Positions 42,805 to 53,608 of a DNA stretch of 64,000 nt are shown piece after piece; position 1 is the stretch's first letter; each line of letters starts with the position of its first letter. Both the position numbers and the translations under genes were made by a program. The stretch covers positions 1-64,000 of the forward strand of contig DAOLIT010000004.1 in assembly GCA_035328405.1 (NCBI GenBank). The letters are read 5' to 3'. Below the pieces are notes generated by a model, which had not been told where the DNA came from, made no database searches, and saw nothing but the letters and a program-made list of their open reading frames with translations. This DNA is from JAEUKA01 sp035328405 (GTDB taxonomy: Bacteria > Myxococcota_A > Polyangia > Palsa-1104 > JAEUJZ01).

Positions 42805-45800
42805 ATGTTCCAGCGTGTTTGGATGTTTTTGGCATGTGGACTTCTGTCTGTTTGGGTAGGTCTGGGTGTTTCGATACGCGACGGAGTAGGTTCGGCACGC
42901 GCTCGGCCCGTGGGACCCAGACCTGCCGGTGCGGGGAATGAAACAGCAACGATAGATGCTGCGGGGTCTGCGGCACTCCTGTCTGCGTTGTGGGCTGGAC
43001 GGACTCCGCCAACTGTGCCGGAGCCGCTTCGCGCGTGGATTCCGTGGGTGCTGGAAAAGCAGGAAGACGCGCTGTGTCCGAAAGGCCTTTCCGAGGAAAA
43101 CCAAGAACCGATTTGCGCTTGGCCGTCCCGTTTGCGCTTGGAATTGCGAGACAGGGGCGGCGGTTTTGCGATGTCTGTGCGGACGTTCAAACGGATGGCC
43201 GTGAAACTGCCGGGGAGCGGGAAACATTGGCCGCAGGACGTGCGGATCAACGGTTTTCCTGCTGTGGTGCTGTCCGAAGACGGAGACACGGGAGACGATG
43301 CAGCCCCGGTTGTGTACCTGCCGCCGGGTACGCACACGCTCCTTGGCAACTTTCAGTGGGACGAACTTCCCGAATCGCTAGAAGCCCCGAAAGAACTTGG
43401 GATTTTGACGTTGCTGGTCAAAGGGAACCAAGTTCCGCATCCGAGCCGGGATTCGGATGGACGAGTCTTTTTGCAAAAAGAGGACGACGACGAACAGGAA
43501 GAAGACGCGCTGGACCTGACGGTGCATCGGAAAATTCAAGACGATGTGCCGATTCAATTGGTCACACGCATCGAGCTCCGGGTGTCGGGCAAGCGACGGG
43601 AAGTGGCTTTTGACCGCGTGCTCCCCGAGGCATTTGTACCGATGTCGATCGACGGGCCGCTGCCGGCGCGGCTGGAAAGCACCGGGACGTTGCGCGTACA
43701 GGCCCGGCCTGGAACACACGTCCTTACCTTGACCGCAAAAAAGTCGGGGCCGGTGACAGATATCGTGCGGCCCGAACCGTCGAGCCGCTGGCCGACGGAT
43801 GAAGCCTGGGTTTTCGAGGCCAAACCATCGCTGCGCTTGGCAACCATCGTGGGAGTCCCGGCGCTCGACCCGCAGCAAACGACGCTCCCACAAGATTGGC
43901 GAAAATTCCCGAGTTATGCGGTGAAAGGGGGCGCGAAAGTGCAACTGGTCGTGCAACGGGTGGGAGACAGCCAACCACCCATGGACGAACTGACCCTGGA
44001 CCGGCAGATTTTTCTGGATTTTGACGGCGGCGGTTTCACGGTCACGGACAAAGTGATGGGCAAACTCAGGCGCTCGTGGCGGCTGGAAATGGGCGAAGGC
44101 GCGGAACTTGGGCATGTGTCCGTGGATGGGAAGGACCAGCTCGTCACCGTCGGGAAAGAAAGCGGGCGAGCTGGTGTGGAATTGCGAGAAGGGTTGCTCG
44201 CGCTGTCCGCAGACAGCCGGCTTCCGTTTCGGTCGAGTTTTCCAGCGGCCAGTTGGAACACGGAATTTCACGAGGTGAAAGGAACGCTGCATTTGCCACC
44301 GGGATGGCTTCTGTTTCACGGCAGCGGCGCAGATGACATCCCGCAAACGTGGCTGAGTCGATATCACTTGATGGGACTGTTTCTGTCTCTTTTGGCCGCG
44401 ATGGCGATGTGGCGTTTGTATGGAACGCACTTTGCGGTGCTGACGCTGTGCGGTCTTTTGCTCCTCGCGCCGGTCACGGAACAACCGCATGTGGCCGTGC
44501 TGGTCGTGCTGTTTTTCGAGGCGATTTTCCGCACGGTGCCAGACGGAAAGTTAAGAACCGCGAGCCAGGTGTTGCGAACCCTGTCGCGCATCGGAATGGT
44601 GCTGCTGTCGCTTGCCGTTGCGCGAGACCAACTTCGGCAAGGCCTGTATCCGGCGGTGGCCCGGCCCGGCGCGCAAGAACTGGTTTTTGAAGGGCTCGAA
44701 CCCTCGGCACCAAGGCACAGGGAACCAAAGATGGCCGACTTGTTCGGCAGAACGTCCGCGCTTGGACAGGATGCCGATGGTCAGATGTTGGGGGGCCTTG
44801 TGGGTGCAGGTGCGGGCGGAGGAGGCATCCCCGACGACCCGGGAACGCCAACTCGCTTCGCAAAAGAAACAGACACAAAGTTGAAACGGAAGGCCTACAA
44901 ACAAGACAAAGAGCGCAAAGAAGAACTGGATGAATTCGTAGAGAATCTCGATGGGAGCGCGTCTGTCCTCGGGCTGCCGAATCGCCAAAATGTGGTCGGA
45001 AAAATGGGAGGAAAGCTTGGGGTTCAGCAACGCGCCCGCAACGTCCAGTTCGAGTTCGATCCGAAAGCCGTGGTGCAAACAGGGCCGGGCCGTCCGCGTT
45101 GGTCTTGGAATCGGCACACGCTGACATTTAGCGGGCGAGTCGCGCCAGACCAAATGCTGAGTTTGTGGCTGATTCCACCGTGGCTGAACTTGTGCTTGGC
45201 GCTTGCGCAAATCGGTCTTTTGGGACTCCTTGTGCTCAGGTTGTGCGGCGTGGACCTACCCCGATTCCCAGGGGTTCCGGGCGTCCCAAATCTCCCAGCA
45301 CGCAAAACGGGTTTGGGCCTTCTGCTTGCCCTGGGGCTGCTTTGTCCGGGGTCCGTGCGTGCCGAATTGCCGAGCCAAGAACTGCTCGACCAATTGAAAG
45401 AGAAACTGCTTTTGGAGCCTCCGTGTGCGCCCAATTGCGCGTCCAGCTCGAGGCTGTTTGTCGATGCACAACCGAAAATGCTGCGCTTGCGAATGGAAGT
45501 GAGCGCGGCAGCGCAAACAGCGGTTCCGTTGCCAGGCAGTGTGAACCAATGGTTGCCCGAACAGGTGTTGCTCGACGGAAATCCGGCGCAAGCCTTGTCT
45601 CTGTTTGAAGGAGAGCGACTTCACCTGGTGGTGCCAGCCGGCAACCACCAAGTGATTTTGGAGGGTCGGCTGCCTGCGCGGCAGGCGGTGCAAATCGAAT
45701 TGCCGCTCAAACCGTGGCGAGTCGAGGCTCGGGTCGAAGGCTGGGATTTGGCGGGCATTCACGAGGACGGCGTCGCCGACAGCAATTTGCAACTGTCGCG

Positions 45801-47352
45801 CGTCGAAAAAAACCGCACAGAAGGCCCCGCGCAACTTCAACCGGGCACGTTGCCTCCGCTTCTGCGAGTCGAGCGAAAAATCCTGATCGGTTTGCAGTGG
45901 GAAGTCGAAACAACCATCGAACGTCTGACGCCAAAAGGCAGCGCGGTGGTGACGGAAATCCCCCTTCTGCCTGGCGAGCAAGTGACGACGCCCGAGATGC
46001 GGGTTCAAAACCGGAAACTGCTTTTGAACATGCCTCCGTCGGAAACAACGATGTCTTGGCATTCGAGTTTGCAGGAACAAGACGCGCTGCAACTCGTCGC
46101 TTCGACGCAGAGCGAACTTGCGGAGACGTGGAAACTCCAAGTGAGTCCGATGTTTCACGCAGAATGGAAAGGACCGCCGCCGCTGCGCCCCGAACGCCCG
46201 GAAGTCTCGCGTGAACCGGTGTGGCAGCCGTGGCCGGGCGAAAAACTGAGTGTGGTCATTTCGCGGCCTGCGGCCAAAGCTGGTGCCAGTTTGACGATCG
46301 ATTCTGCGTCGCTCGCGTTGCGGCTTGGCATTCGCTCGACGGATGCGACGCTGGATTTGCGGCTGCGGTCAAGCCAAGGCGGCCAACACACGTTGAAACT
46401 GCCCGAGGGCGCGACCGTCGAAAGCGTGTCCGAACGCGGTCGGCAGTATCCGGTGCAGCAAGACGGACAAAAGCTGCTTTTGGAATTGTCCCCCGGCAGC
46501 AAGCAGCTTTTCATCAAGTGGCGGCAGCCGGGCGGTTTCGCGTTTCGCTATCGCACGCCCGACTTGGAACTCGGCGCGCAGGCGGTAAATCTGCAAACCG
46601 ACTTGCATTTGGGCGACGGTCGGTGGGTGCTTTTGTGCGGTGGTCCCAGACTCGGCCCGGCGGTGTTGTTTTGGGGAGAGCTTTTTTTGCTTATCGTCCT
46701 GTCACTGGTTCTTTCGCGCGTGCCGTTTACGCCCTTGCGCACACAGCACTACCTGCTGCTGGGTTTTGGGCTGTTGCTTCTGCCGCTTTCGACGTTTGCG
46801 ATCGTGCTCGGATGGTTTTTGGCGATCGGCTATCGGCAACACAAAGCGGATGTCAAGAGCTGGGCGCTGTTTGATTTGCGCCAAATCGCGCTGGTGTTGT
46901 GGATGCTGCTGGCGATGCGAGGTCTTCTGGAAGCAGTGCGACTTGGTCTTACAGTGGCACCGGACATGTCCATTGTAGGCAACGGTAGCCAGGGCGGAAG
47001 GGATACTGTTTTGCGCTTTTTTGCCGACCGTGCCGACGGGACGTTGCCGCGCGCTTGGGTGCTCTCGTTGCCGCTTTTTGCGTACAGACTGCTGATGCTG
47101 CTGTGGTCGCTTGGGCTGGCGATGATGCTGGTGCGCTTGTTGCCCTGGGCGTATCGAGCGTTCGGAGAAGCAGGCTTGTGGCGAAAAGTGCCCCCGTCGC
47201 GGCGCAAAATGGCGGAGGCGAAACCGGAAACCCAACCGGACAGCCAAAACCCTCGTCCAAACCCCATTCCCAACGCTGATCCGCTCGAGTTTTCGCGCAC
47301 CGAACCGCATCCCATCCATCCCAGCGAACCCGGCGACCGATCCAAAGAGTGA
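42805..47352 (+). CDS. 1,515-residue membrane protein with duplicated exported domains
   Basis: From ATG 42805, which has a strong ribosome site (GGAGG), with a signal peptide or first helix (WMFLACGLLSVWVGLGV). Two large exported halves are separated by membrane segments at about 530-650 and 810-880, and more helices lie at the C-terminus (about 1310-1470). The halves share a pattern: residues about 160-190 (WPQDVRINGFPAVVL, then YLPPGTHTLLGNF) and about 910-960 (WLPEQVLLDGNPAQAL, then VVPAGNHQVILEGRLP), so an ancient duplication is likely. A Gly-rich stretch and basic coiled region fall between them. I do not recognise the family. An envelope-scaffold or envelope-stress role is speculative. 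Confidence 0.8.
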   Translation: MFQRVWMFLACGLLSVWVGLGVSIRDGVGSARARPVGPRPAGAGNETATIDAAGSAALLSALWAGRTPPTVPEPLRAWIPWVLEKQEDALCPKGLSEENQEPICAWPSRLRLELRDRGGGFAMSVRTFKRMAVKLPGSGKHWPQDVRINGFPAVVLSEDGDTGDDAAPVVYLPPGTHTLLGNFQWDELPESLEAPKELGILTLLVKGNQVPHPSRDSDGRVFLQKEDDDEQEEDALDLTVHRKIQDDVPIQLVTRIELRVSGKRREVAFDRVLPEAFVPMSIDGPLPARLESTGTLRVQARPGTHVLTLTAKKSGPVTDIVRPEPSSRWPTDEAWVFEAKPSLRLATIVGVPALDPQQTTLPQDWRKFPSYAVKGGAKVQLVVQRVGDSQPPMDELTLDRQIFLDFDGGGFTVTDKVMGKLRRSWRLEMGEGAELGHVSVDGKDQLVTVGKESGRAGVELREGLLALSADSRLPFRSSFPAASWNTEFHEVKGTLHLPPGWLLFHGSGADDIPQTWLSRYHLMGLFLSLLAAMAMWRLYGTHFAVLTLCGLLLLAPVTEQPHVAVLVVLFFEAIFRTVPDGKLRTASQVLRTLSRIGMVLLSLAVARDQLRQGLYPAVARPGAQELVFEGLEPSAPRHREPKMADLFGRTSALGQDADGQMLGGLVGAGAGGGGIPDDPGTPTRFAKETDTKLKRKAYKQDKERKEELDEFVENLDGSASVLGLPNRQNVVGKMGGKLGVQQRARNVQFEFDPKAVVQTGPGRPRWSWNRHTLTFSGRVAPDQMLSLWLIPPWLNLCLALAQIGLLGLLVLRLCGVDLPRFPGVPGVPNLPARKTGLGLLLALGLLCPGSVRAELPSQELLDQLKEKLLLEPPCAPNCASSSRLFVDAQPKMLRLRMEVSAAAQTAVPLPGSVNQWLPEQVLLDGNPAQALSLFEGERLHLVVPAGNHQVILEGRLPARQAVQIELPLKPWRVEARVEGWDLAGIHEDGVADSNLQLSRVEKNRTEGPAQLQPGTLPPLLRVERKILIGLQWEVETTIERLTPKGSAVVTEIPLLPGEQVTTPEMRVQNRKLLLNMPPSETTMSWHSSLQEQDALQLVASTQSELAETWKLQVSPMFHAEWKGPPPLRPERPEVSREPVWQPWPGEKLSVVISRPAAKAGASLTIDSASLALRLGIRSTDATLDLRLRSSQGGQHTLKLPEGATVESVSERGRQYPVQQDGQKLLLELSPGSKQLFIKWRQPGGFAFRYRTPDLELGAQAVNLQTDLHLGDGRWVLLCGGPRLGPAVLFWGELFLLIVLSLVLSRVPFTPLRTQHYLLLGFGLLLLPLSTFAIVLGWFLAIGYRQHKADVKSWALFDLRQIALVLWMLLAMRGLLEAVRLGLTVAPDMSIVGNGSQGGRDTVLRFFADRADGTLPRAWVLSLPLFAYRLLMLLWSLGLAMMLVRLLPWAYRAFGEAGLWRKVPPSRRKMAEAKPETQPDSQNPRPNPIPNADPLEFSRTEPHPIHPSEPGDRSKE

Positions 47353-47386
47353 CGCACCGATCTTTCTGTGGTCGCTCTTTTGCCGC

Positions 47387-48349
47387 TCAGACGGCGCAAC
47401 TCGCACACCATTCACTCCTCAACGAACCCAACGCTCCACGAACCTCGGGAAACGTCAGGCCCGGCCACGGATCGAACGAGCGCACCGCGTCTTTGGGCAA
47501 CGCATTCAAAATGCTCGCGACATCCACCTCGCCCGTGCCCGGAGGAAGCGCGCCGACCGCGCCACACGCATCGCCCACCGCATGCAAAGGACCTGACGCA
47601 AACGACCGCACGGAAAGCGCCAGCGACAAAAGCCGCATCGTCGAAAGCAAGTGCGCCGCCGGCACATCCAAGCAAGGGGCCAGACGCGCACCCGCAAAAT
47701 CTTCGAGGAGCAACGCCAGCTCGAGCGGAAAGGGCATTTCAAGCGGTTTTTTGGGAAACGCGATGAGCAGCGTCTGGCCCGATCGCTCCGCTTGATTCAG
47801 CAACCGGTCGAGTGATCGACGCGCCCCGTCGAGATGCGGCCCGCACAGCGCCGCCCGAGCCGCCAAAAATTCGTCATTCGGTGCTTCATCCTCGCGCGTC
47901 GCCCCACGCAAAAAGTGGGCTCGCACACCAAACCACAGACGGGAAAGTCCAGCAATCTGTCCCAATCGCAACACCACATACCGAGCCGAAAGCTCGTCGG
48001 CAAGCCGAAGCGCCTGCATCGCCACCGTGACCGCCGTTTGCGCCTCCTCGCGATCGAGCGAACACAATTCCGCGCGTGCATTTTCTTTCCGAAGCCGCGC
48101 CGCACCGACCCGTGCATCCACCGCCACAACCGAAATGGGCGCGCTTTCGCCTTTGCAAAACGCAGCCAAGCTGTCCAAAAAACTCGGTTCCGGCACACCG
48201 ACGACATGCAGCGCGGTGGCAGACTGCGAGAGAAACGACAAACATGAAACTTCCGGGCGAACAGGCTCCGTTTGTGGCAGATGAGGCCACCCTGATAGAC
48301 CCAGCGCCACACGAGGATAAAGGGGCACGGATGGGGTTTGACTTTGCAT
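47387..48349 (-). CDS. TIM-barrel protein, sugar-phosphate isomerase-like
   Basis: A 320-residue protein with the layout of the xylose-isomerase-like TIM barrel family: VALGLSGWP at the first strand, ISVVAVDARVGA, ELSARYVVLRLGQI, and a final GDACGAVGALPPGTGEVDVASIL resembling the D.H..P.G.G..D end of that family. Several metal-ligand positions are replaced (for instance 'GDAC' where D-x-H is usual), so activity is uncertain. It is transcribed towards the large membrane protein. Substrate unknown. Confidence 0.6.
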   Translation of the reverse strand: MQSQTPSVPLYPRVALGLSGWPHLPQTEPVRPEVSCLSFLSQSATALHVVGVPEPSFLDSLAAFCKGESAPISVVAVDARVGAARLRKENARAELCSLDREEAQTAVTVAMQALRLADELSARYVVLRLGQIAGLSRLWFGVRAHFLRGATREDEAPNDEFLAARAALCGPHLDGARRSLDRLLNQAERSGQTLLIAFPKKPLEMPFPLELALLLEDFAGARLAPCLDVPAAHLLSTMRLLSLALSVRSFASGPLHAVGDACGAVGALPPGTGEVDVASILNALPKDAVRSFDPWPGLTFPEVRGALGSLRSEWCASCAV

Positions 48350-48456
48350 GACGAGTCAATTTACACCTATGGCGTCTCGTGTAGGGAAACGCCCGGAAGG
48401 GTCCGCCCCGCGACCCCAAAACCACGCGACCCCAACAAAAGGATAGGAAGCAGTCG

Positions 48457-50493
<2,037 letters not shown>

Positions 50494-50618
50494 CCACCTA
50501 CTCGATCTGCCTCCCACAGGCCCTTCCAGGCCTTCCTCCCGAAGGCTGTCATTCTTTCTCCTGAATTCCACAAAAAGAGTTGCACCGCACGACCGAAAAC
50601 TCGTGAAATGTGGGAGTC

Positions 50619-52328
50619 ATGGCCAGCGAACACGACCGCCCCACGCTCTTGGAAAAAGTGGAAGGGCTCGCAGAACACAACGAACTGCGAGATTTCGCCG
50701 AGGACCTCCGCCTGGCGTTTTCACACATCGACAAAGACCCCAAATCCTGTCTGGTCAAGTGTCGGATGTGTACCGAACGGGTGATCCTGGCTCTGTACGC
50801 GCAAATCCAGGAGACACCCCCGCAAAAGGGAGACCCGCTGGACAACGCGCACATCTGCAAGCTGATCCCCCAAAAAACAGAGCGGACCTTGCGTGAGGTC
50901 CGTCTGATCGGCAACAAGGGACCTCATCCAAATGACGAGTTGTTCACACCGGAGGAAGCCGAACGAACGCTCGACAAAACGTGTGATGTACTTGCGTGGT
51001 ACTCGGAATATGTGGACCTGAGAAAACGCCCAAGTCGGGCTCTGCCCTCGATCCGTCGCAAGAAAAGGAGGTGGTCTGCGTGGGCTTTGGGAGGGCTCGC
51101 TCTGGTTGTTTCCGTGGTGTTGCTTGCGCGCGGCTTTGCGACAAATGCCTTCTCGAAACTCGTCCAAGGTTGGCTTGACGAGATACCCAACCCGGATGGG
51201 CCGGATGGCATCGAAAAAACCGATTTTTCTTCAAACGGCGCTGATTTCGGTCAAAAAAGACCGGACTTTGCTTTGCCCAGCCGAGATTTCGGCCCAACCG
51301 GCCCCGATTTGGCCAAATCGGCGGTTTTGGACGAAGCGAAATGTTCGGTACAAGAGAGCGGAACCGGCAATGCTCTGTTCGCGGTGCTGGCTGGTTCGAA
51401 CAAGGAAGTGGTCGTCGTTGGCGCTGCCGGCACAATGCTCCATACAAACGATCTCGGAAACACCTGGACACCGATTGCGAACAACACGCGGGCTGATTTG
51501 CACGCAGTCACTCGGATTCCCGATCAAGGGGTTCTGGCCGTGGGTTCAGGGGGAACCATCGTGTTTGTGCCGCAGCCATCGGAACAAGCCGATTTCGGGC
51601 CACCAACGGTAACGACACCCGACGCAGCACAGAAATCGACTTTGCTGTCCTTGTTATCCGTTGGGCAGGACGAGGTGTTGATCTCGGGCGAAAAGGGGAC
51701 TCTGCTGTATTACCACCTACGAAACGGAACCAATACTCCGGTTTCGCCAAAGGACCCCCTGCGCCCCATCCAACAAACTGTGGACTTGCGTTCGCTGACA
51801 CTTTTGGGTGAACGCGTTTTTGCGGTGGGCAGCCAAGGCACGCTGATCGAAATCCAACGGAACGACACAGCATGGGTGGCCCACGCTTTGCGACACAAGG
51901 AACTCAGACCTACCGACGATTATTTTCACGTCACAGCACTCGAAAAGAACACGTCGCTGCTCCTTCTTGGTGCAGAGGGGCAGGGTTCCACATCCCACGG
52001 GATCGCCATCACTGCAAAACAGAATCCAGATGAAACATGGGACATCAAACACCGAAGTTTCGCCCCTGAAAACAGCCCTCCCCTTCTGTCCTATGTGCAA
52101 CTTGAATCTCCTTTGGGTGTGGCGTCTGGACAGGGGTTCTTTGGGTTTTGGCGCACCGATGTCATCCAACACGGCACACGCGTTTGGAAAAAAGAGGAGT
52201 TGTCTCCCATGCCAACCGATGCCTCGGCCAGCGAACGGTTCCGGGTTGGGGGAAACGAACAAACCGGCCTGTTTTTTGTGGGTGAAAAGGGGCGCATTCT
52301 GCACAGGAGCGCAAGGCTGCCGCAATGA
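50619..52328 (+). CDS. DUF4145-TM-beta-propeller protein
   Basis: About 569 residues from ATG 50619 (a GTG at 50610 is also possible). Residues about 5-135 look like DUF4145 (KCRMCTERVILALYAQIQ, then LREVRLIGNKGPHPNDELF), a helical domain often fused to restriction or conflict proteins. A basic stretch and one transmembrane helix follow (about 152-172). Residues about 240-569 form a beta-propeller-like region with YCF48/BNR-style repeats (VVVVGAAGTMLHTNDLGNTWTPI, GVLAVGSGGTIVFV, EVLISGEKGTLLYY, RVFAVGSQGTLIEI, GLFFVGEKGRILHR). The propeller is likely outside and DUF4145 inside the cytoplasm, so it may be a sensor. It is the first gene of the five-gene cassette, and its stop overlaps the next start (ATGA). 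Confidence 0.75.
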   Translation: MASEHDRPTLLEKVEGLAEHNELRDFAEDLRLAFSHIDKDPKSCLVKCRMCTERVILALYAQIQETPPQKGDPLDNAHICKLIPQKTERTLREVRLIGNKGPHPNDELFTPEEAERTLDKTCDVLAWYSEYVDLRKRPSRALPSIRRKKRRWSAWALGGLALVVSVVLLARGFATNAFSKLVQGWLDEIPNPDGPDGIEKTDFSSNGADFGQKRPDFALPSRDFGPTGPDLAKSAVLDEAKCSVQESGTGNALFAVLAGSNKEVVVVGAAGTMLHTNDLGNTWTPIANNTRADLHAVTRIPDQGVLAVGSGGTIVFVPQPSEQADFGPPTVTTPDAAQKSTLLSLLSVGQDEVLISGEKGTLLYYHLRNGTNTPVSPKDPLRPIQQTVDLRSLTLLGERVFAVGSQGTLIEIQRNDTAWVAHALRHKELRPTDDYFHVTALEKNTSLLLLGAEGQGSTSHGIAITAKQNPDETWDIKHRSFAPENSPPLLSYVQLESPLGVASGQGFFGFWRTDVIQHGTRVWKKEELSPMPTDASASERFRVGGNEQTGLFFVGEKGRILHRSARLPQ

Positions 52329-53032
52329 ATTCCCAAGACGAAGTACAAGAATTGCTGTTTCGCTCCTTTTACAAACAGGACAAGCCGGCTTTGGCCCGAG
52401 CGTTCACGCTTCTGAGGCGTGAATTTGCCGGTCGTGTTGCGCGGTTTCTTCGGGCCCCCCTATCTTCCCCGGAAGTGGAAGAGACGCTCTCGGATCTGTT
52501 GATCGATCTTCTGATCACCGATGGAACAAAGCGTCCCCGCGCGCTGGCCCCTCCCGCATCAGAGAACCCCGTAGCCTATCGCGCCAAAGTCTTGCTTCAC
52601 GCGCTGTGCGATGCCCACCGACGAAAAAAAACGCAAGAGAAAACAACGACGTCCCTGAAGGACCAACAAGAGGCTCTGTCGCAACCATCGCCATCCGCCG
52701 AGTCTGTTCTGTTCGAGTCTGCGCAGCGCAAAGAGGTGTTGGAGGTGATTCCCAAGCTCGTCATTCGCAGGCGCATGATTGTGATGTTGGAACTTGGCAA
52801 TCGCCCCCCAAATCCTTGGATCGAAGAGTTCGCGCAGGAATTGAGCGTATCTTTTCAAGAAGTGTTTTCGCGCATACGAACATGGGAAAGCGACCCCGAA
52901 CACGAGGGCCGGAAGCGCAGCGTGCTGTACGGACCCGCTTCCGACAATCCGGCTTCGCAGGAGAACTATCGGAAAACGCTCGCTCGAGCCATTGAGGACA
53001 TCAAGCAACTGATCGCGCGGAGGCACCCATGA
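52325..53032 (+). CDS. Divergent ECF-sigma-like protein
   Basis: A 235-residue protein. Residues about 8-100 resemble region 2 of ECF sigma factors (YKQDKPALARAFTLLRREFAGRVARFL, EVEETLSDLLIDLL, then ENPVAYRAKVLLHALCDAHRRKK in the position of the usual WL..IArN...D..RR). Residues about 140-185 (VIPKLVIRRRMIVMLEL, EEFAQELSVSFQEVFSRIRTWE) have the outline of region 4. Conserved aromatics are missing, so it may bind RNA polymerase weakly or act as an adaptor. Its ATG overlaps the previous stop and its stop overlaps the next start, both as ATGA. Confidence 0.6.
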   Translation: MNSQDEVQELLFRSFYKQDKPALARAFTLLRREFAGRVARFLRAPLSSPEVEETLSDLLIDLLITDGTKRPRALAPPASENPVAYRAKVLLHALCDAHRRKKTQEKTTTSLKDQQEALSQPSPSAESVLFESAQRKEVLEVIPKLVIRRRMIVMLELGNRPPNPWIEEFAQELSVSFQEVFSRIRTWESDPEHEGRKRSVLYGPASDNPASQENYRKTLARAIEDIKQLIARRHP

Positions 53033-53595
53033 ACCTCGTGGATCGGAGTAGCGAGAACACAAGAAACTCGCATACCCTCAGACACTATTTTTCTTTGACA
53101 GAGAAGTACTTTGAGATTCACAGAGGCGGCTTTCCCGTTTGGCATGCTCGATGGAAGAAGCTGCAAGGAGCAAATGCGCTCAATTTGGCCTCCTGGACGG
53201 AAGGAATAACCAATCCAGCAGCGTTGCAGACGATGAAGGAAAGCCACAGTGAATGGGTGTACTGTGCGCAAAAGGCTGTCGACGACGCAGAACAGTCCAT
53301 GAGGTTCTTTCCCCTTTCCTCGACCAAGCGGTTTCATGTGGGCAGAGCCGGGGTCGTGGCCATCACAACCGCTTGTAGGGGGACAACATATCTTGTCACT
53401 TCTTTTCGATGCGTTCCAACCTCAGCATTGAAAAAAAGGTTTCCCTTCTCGGTGGAAGCCTGGGAAGCAGCCAGCGAGGAGAAAGCAGAGAAATTTCGAC
53501 TTGCCACAGTCCAAGCGGCTGTCCGCAGGGGAAGCTCGCGCGCGTTTGTTAAAGAAGAAGCAGACAGAACCAGTCCCAACGACGGTTCCCAATAA
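53029..53595 (+). CDS. Cassette protein of unknown function
   Basis: A 188-residue soluble protein. It has a helical first part (SHTLRHYFSLTEKYFEIHRGGFPVWHARWKKL) and a beta-rich middle (RFHVGRAGVVAITTACRGTTYLVTSFRCVP) whose end looks like the closing strands of barnase- or EndoU-type nuclease folds, followed by a basic helix. I do not recognise a family. The position between a sigma-like protein and an unknown protein, with coupled starts (ATGA), suggests a required partner. A toxin-like role is possible but unproven. Confidence 0.7.
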   Translation: MNLVDRSSENTRNSHTLRHYFSLTEKYFEIHRGGFPVWHARWKKLQGANALNLASWTEGITNPAALQTMKESHSEWVYCAQKAVDDAEQSMRFFPLSSTKRFHVGRAGVVAITTACRGTTYLVTSFRCVPTSALKKRFPFSVEAWEAASEEKAEKFRLATVQAAVRRGSSRAFVKEEADRTSPNDGSQ

Positions 53596-53608
53596 AGAGG
53601 CGTAAAAC

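Noticed and set aside
42990..43613. Second plus-strand frame inside the large membrane protein
   Set aside because: Arg/Gly-rich shadow of the real gene with no ribosome site.
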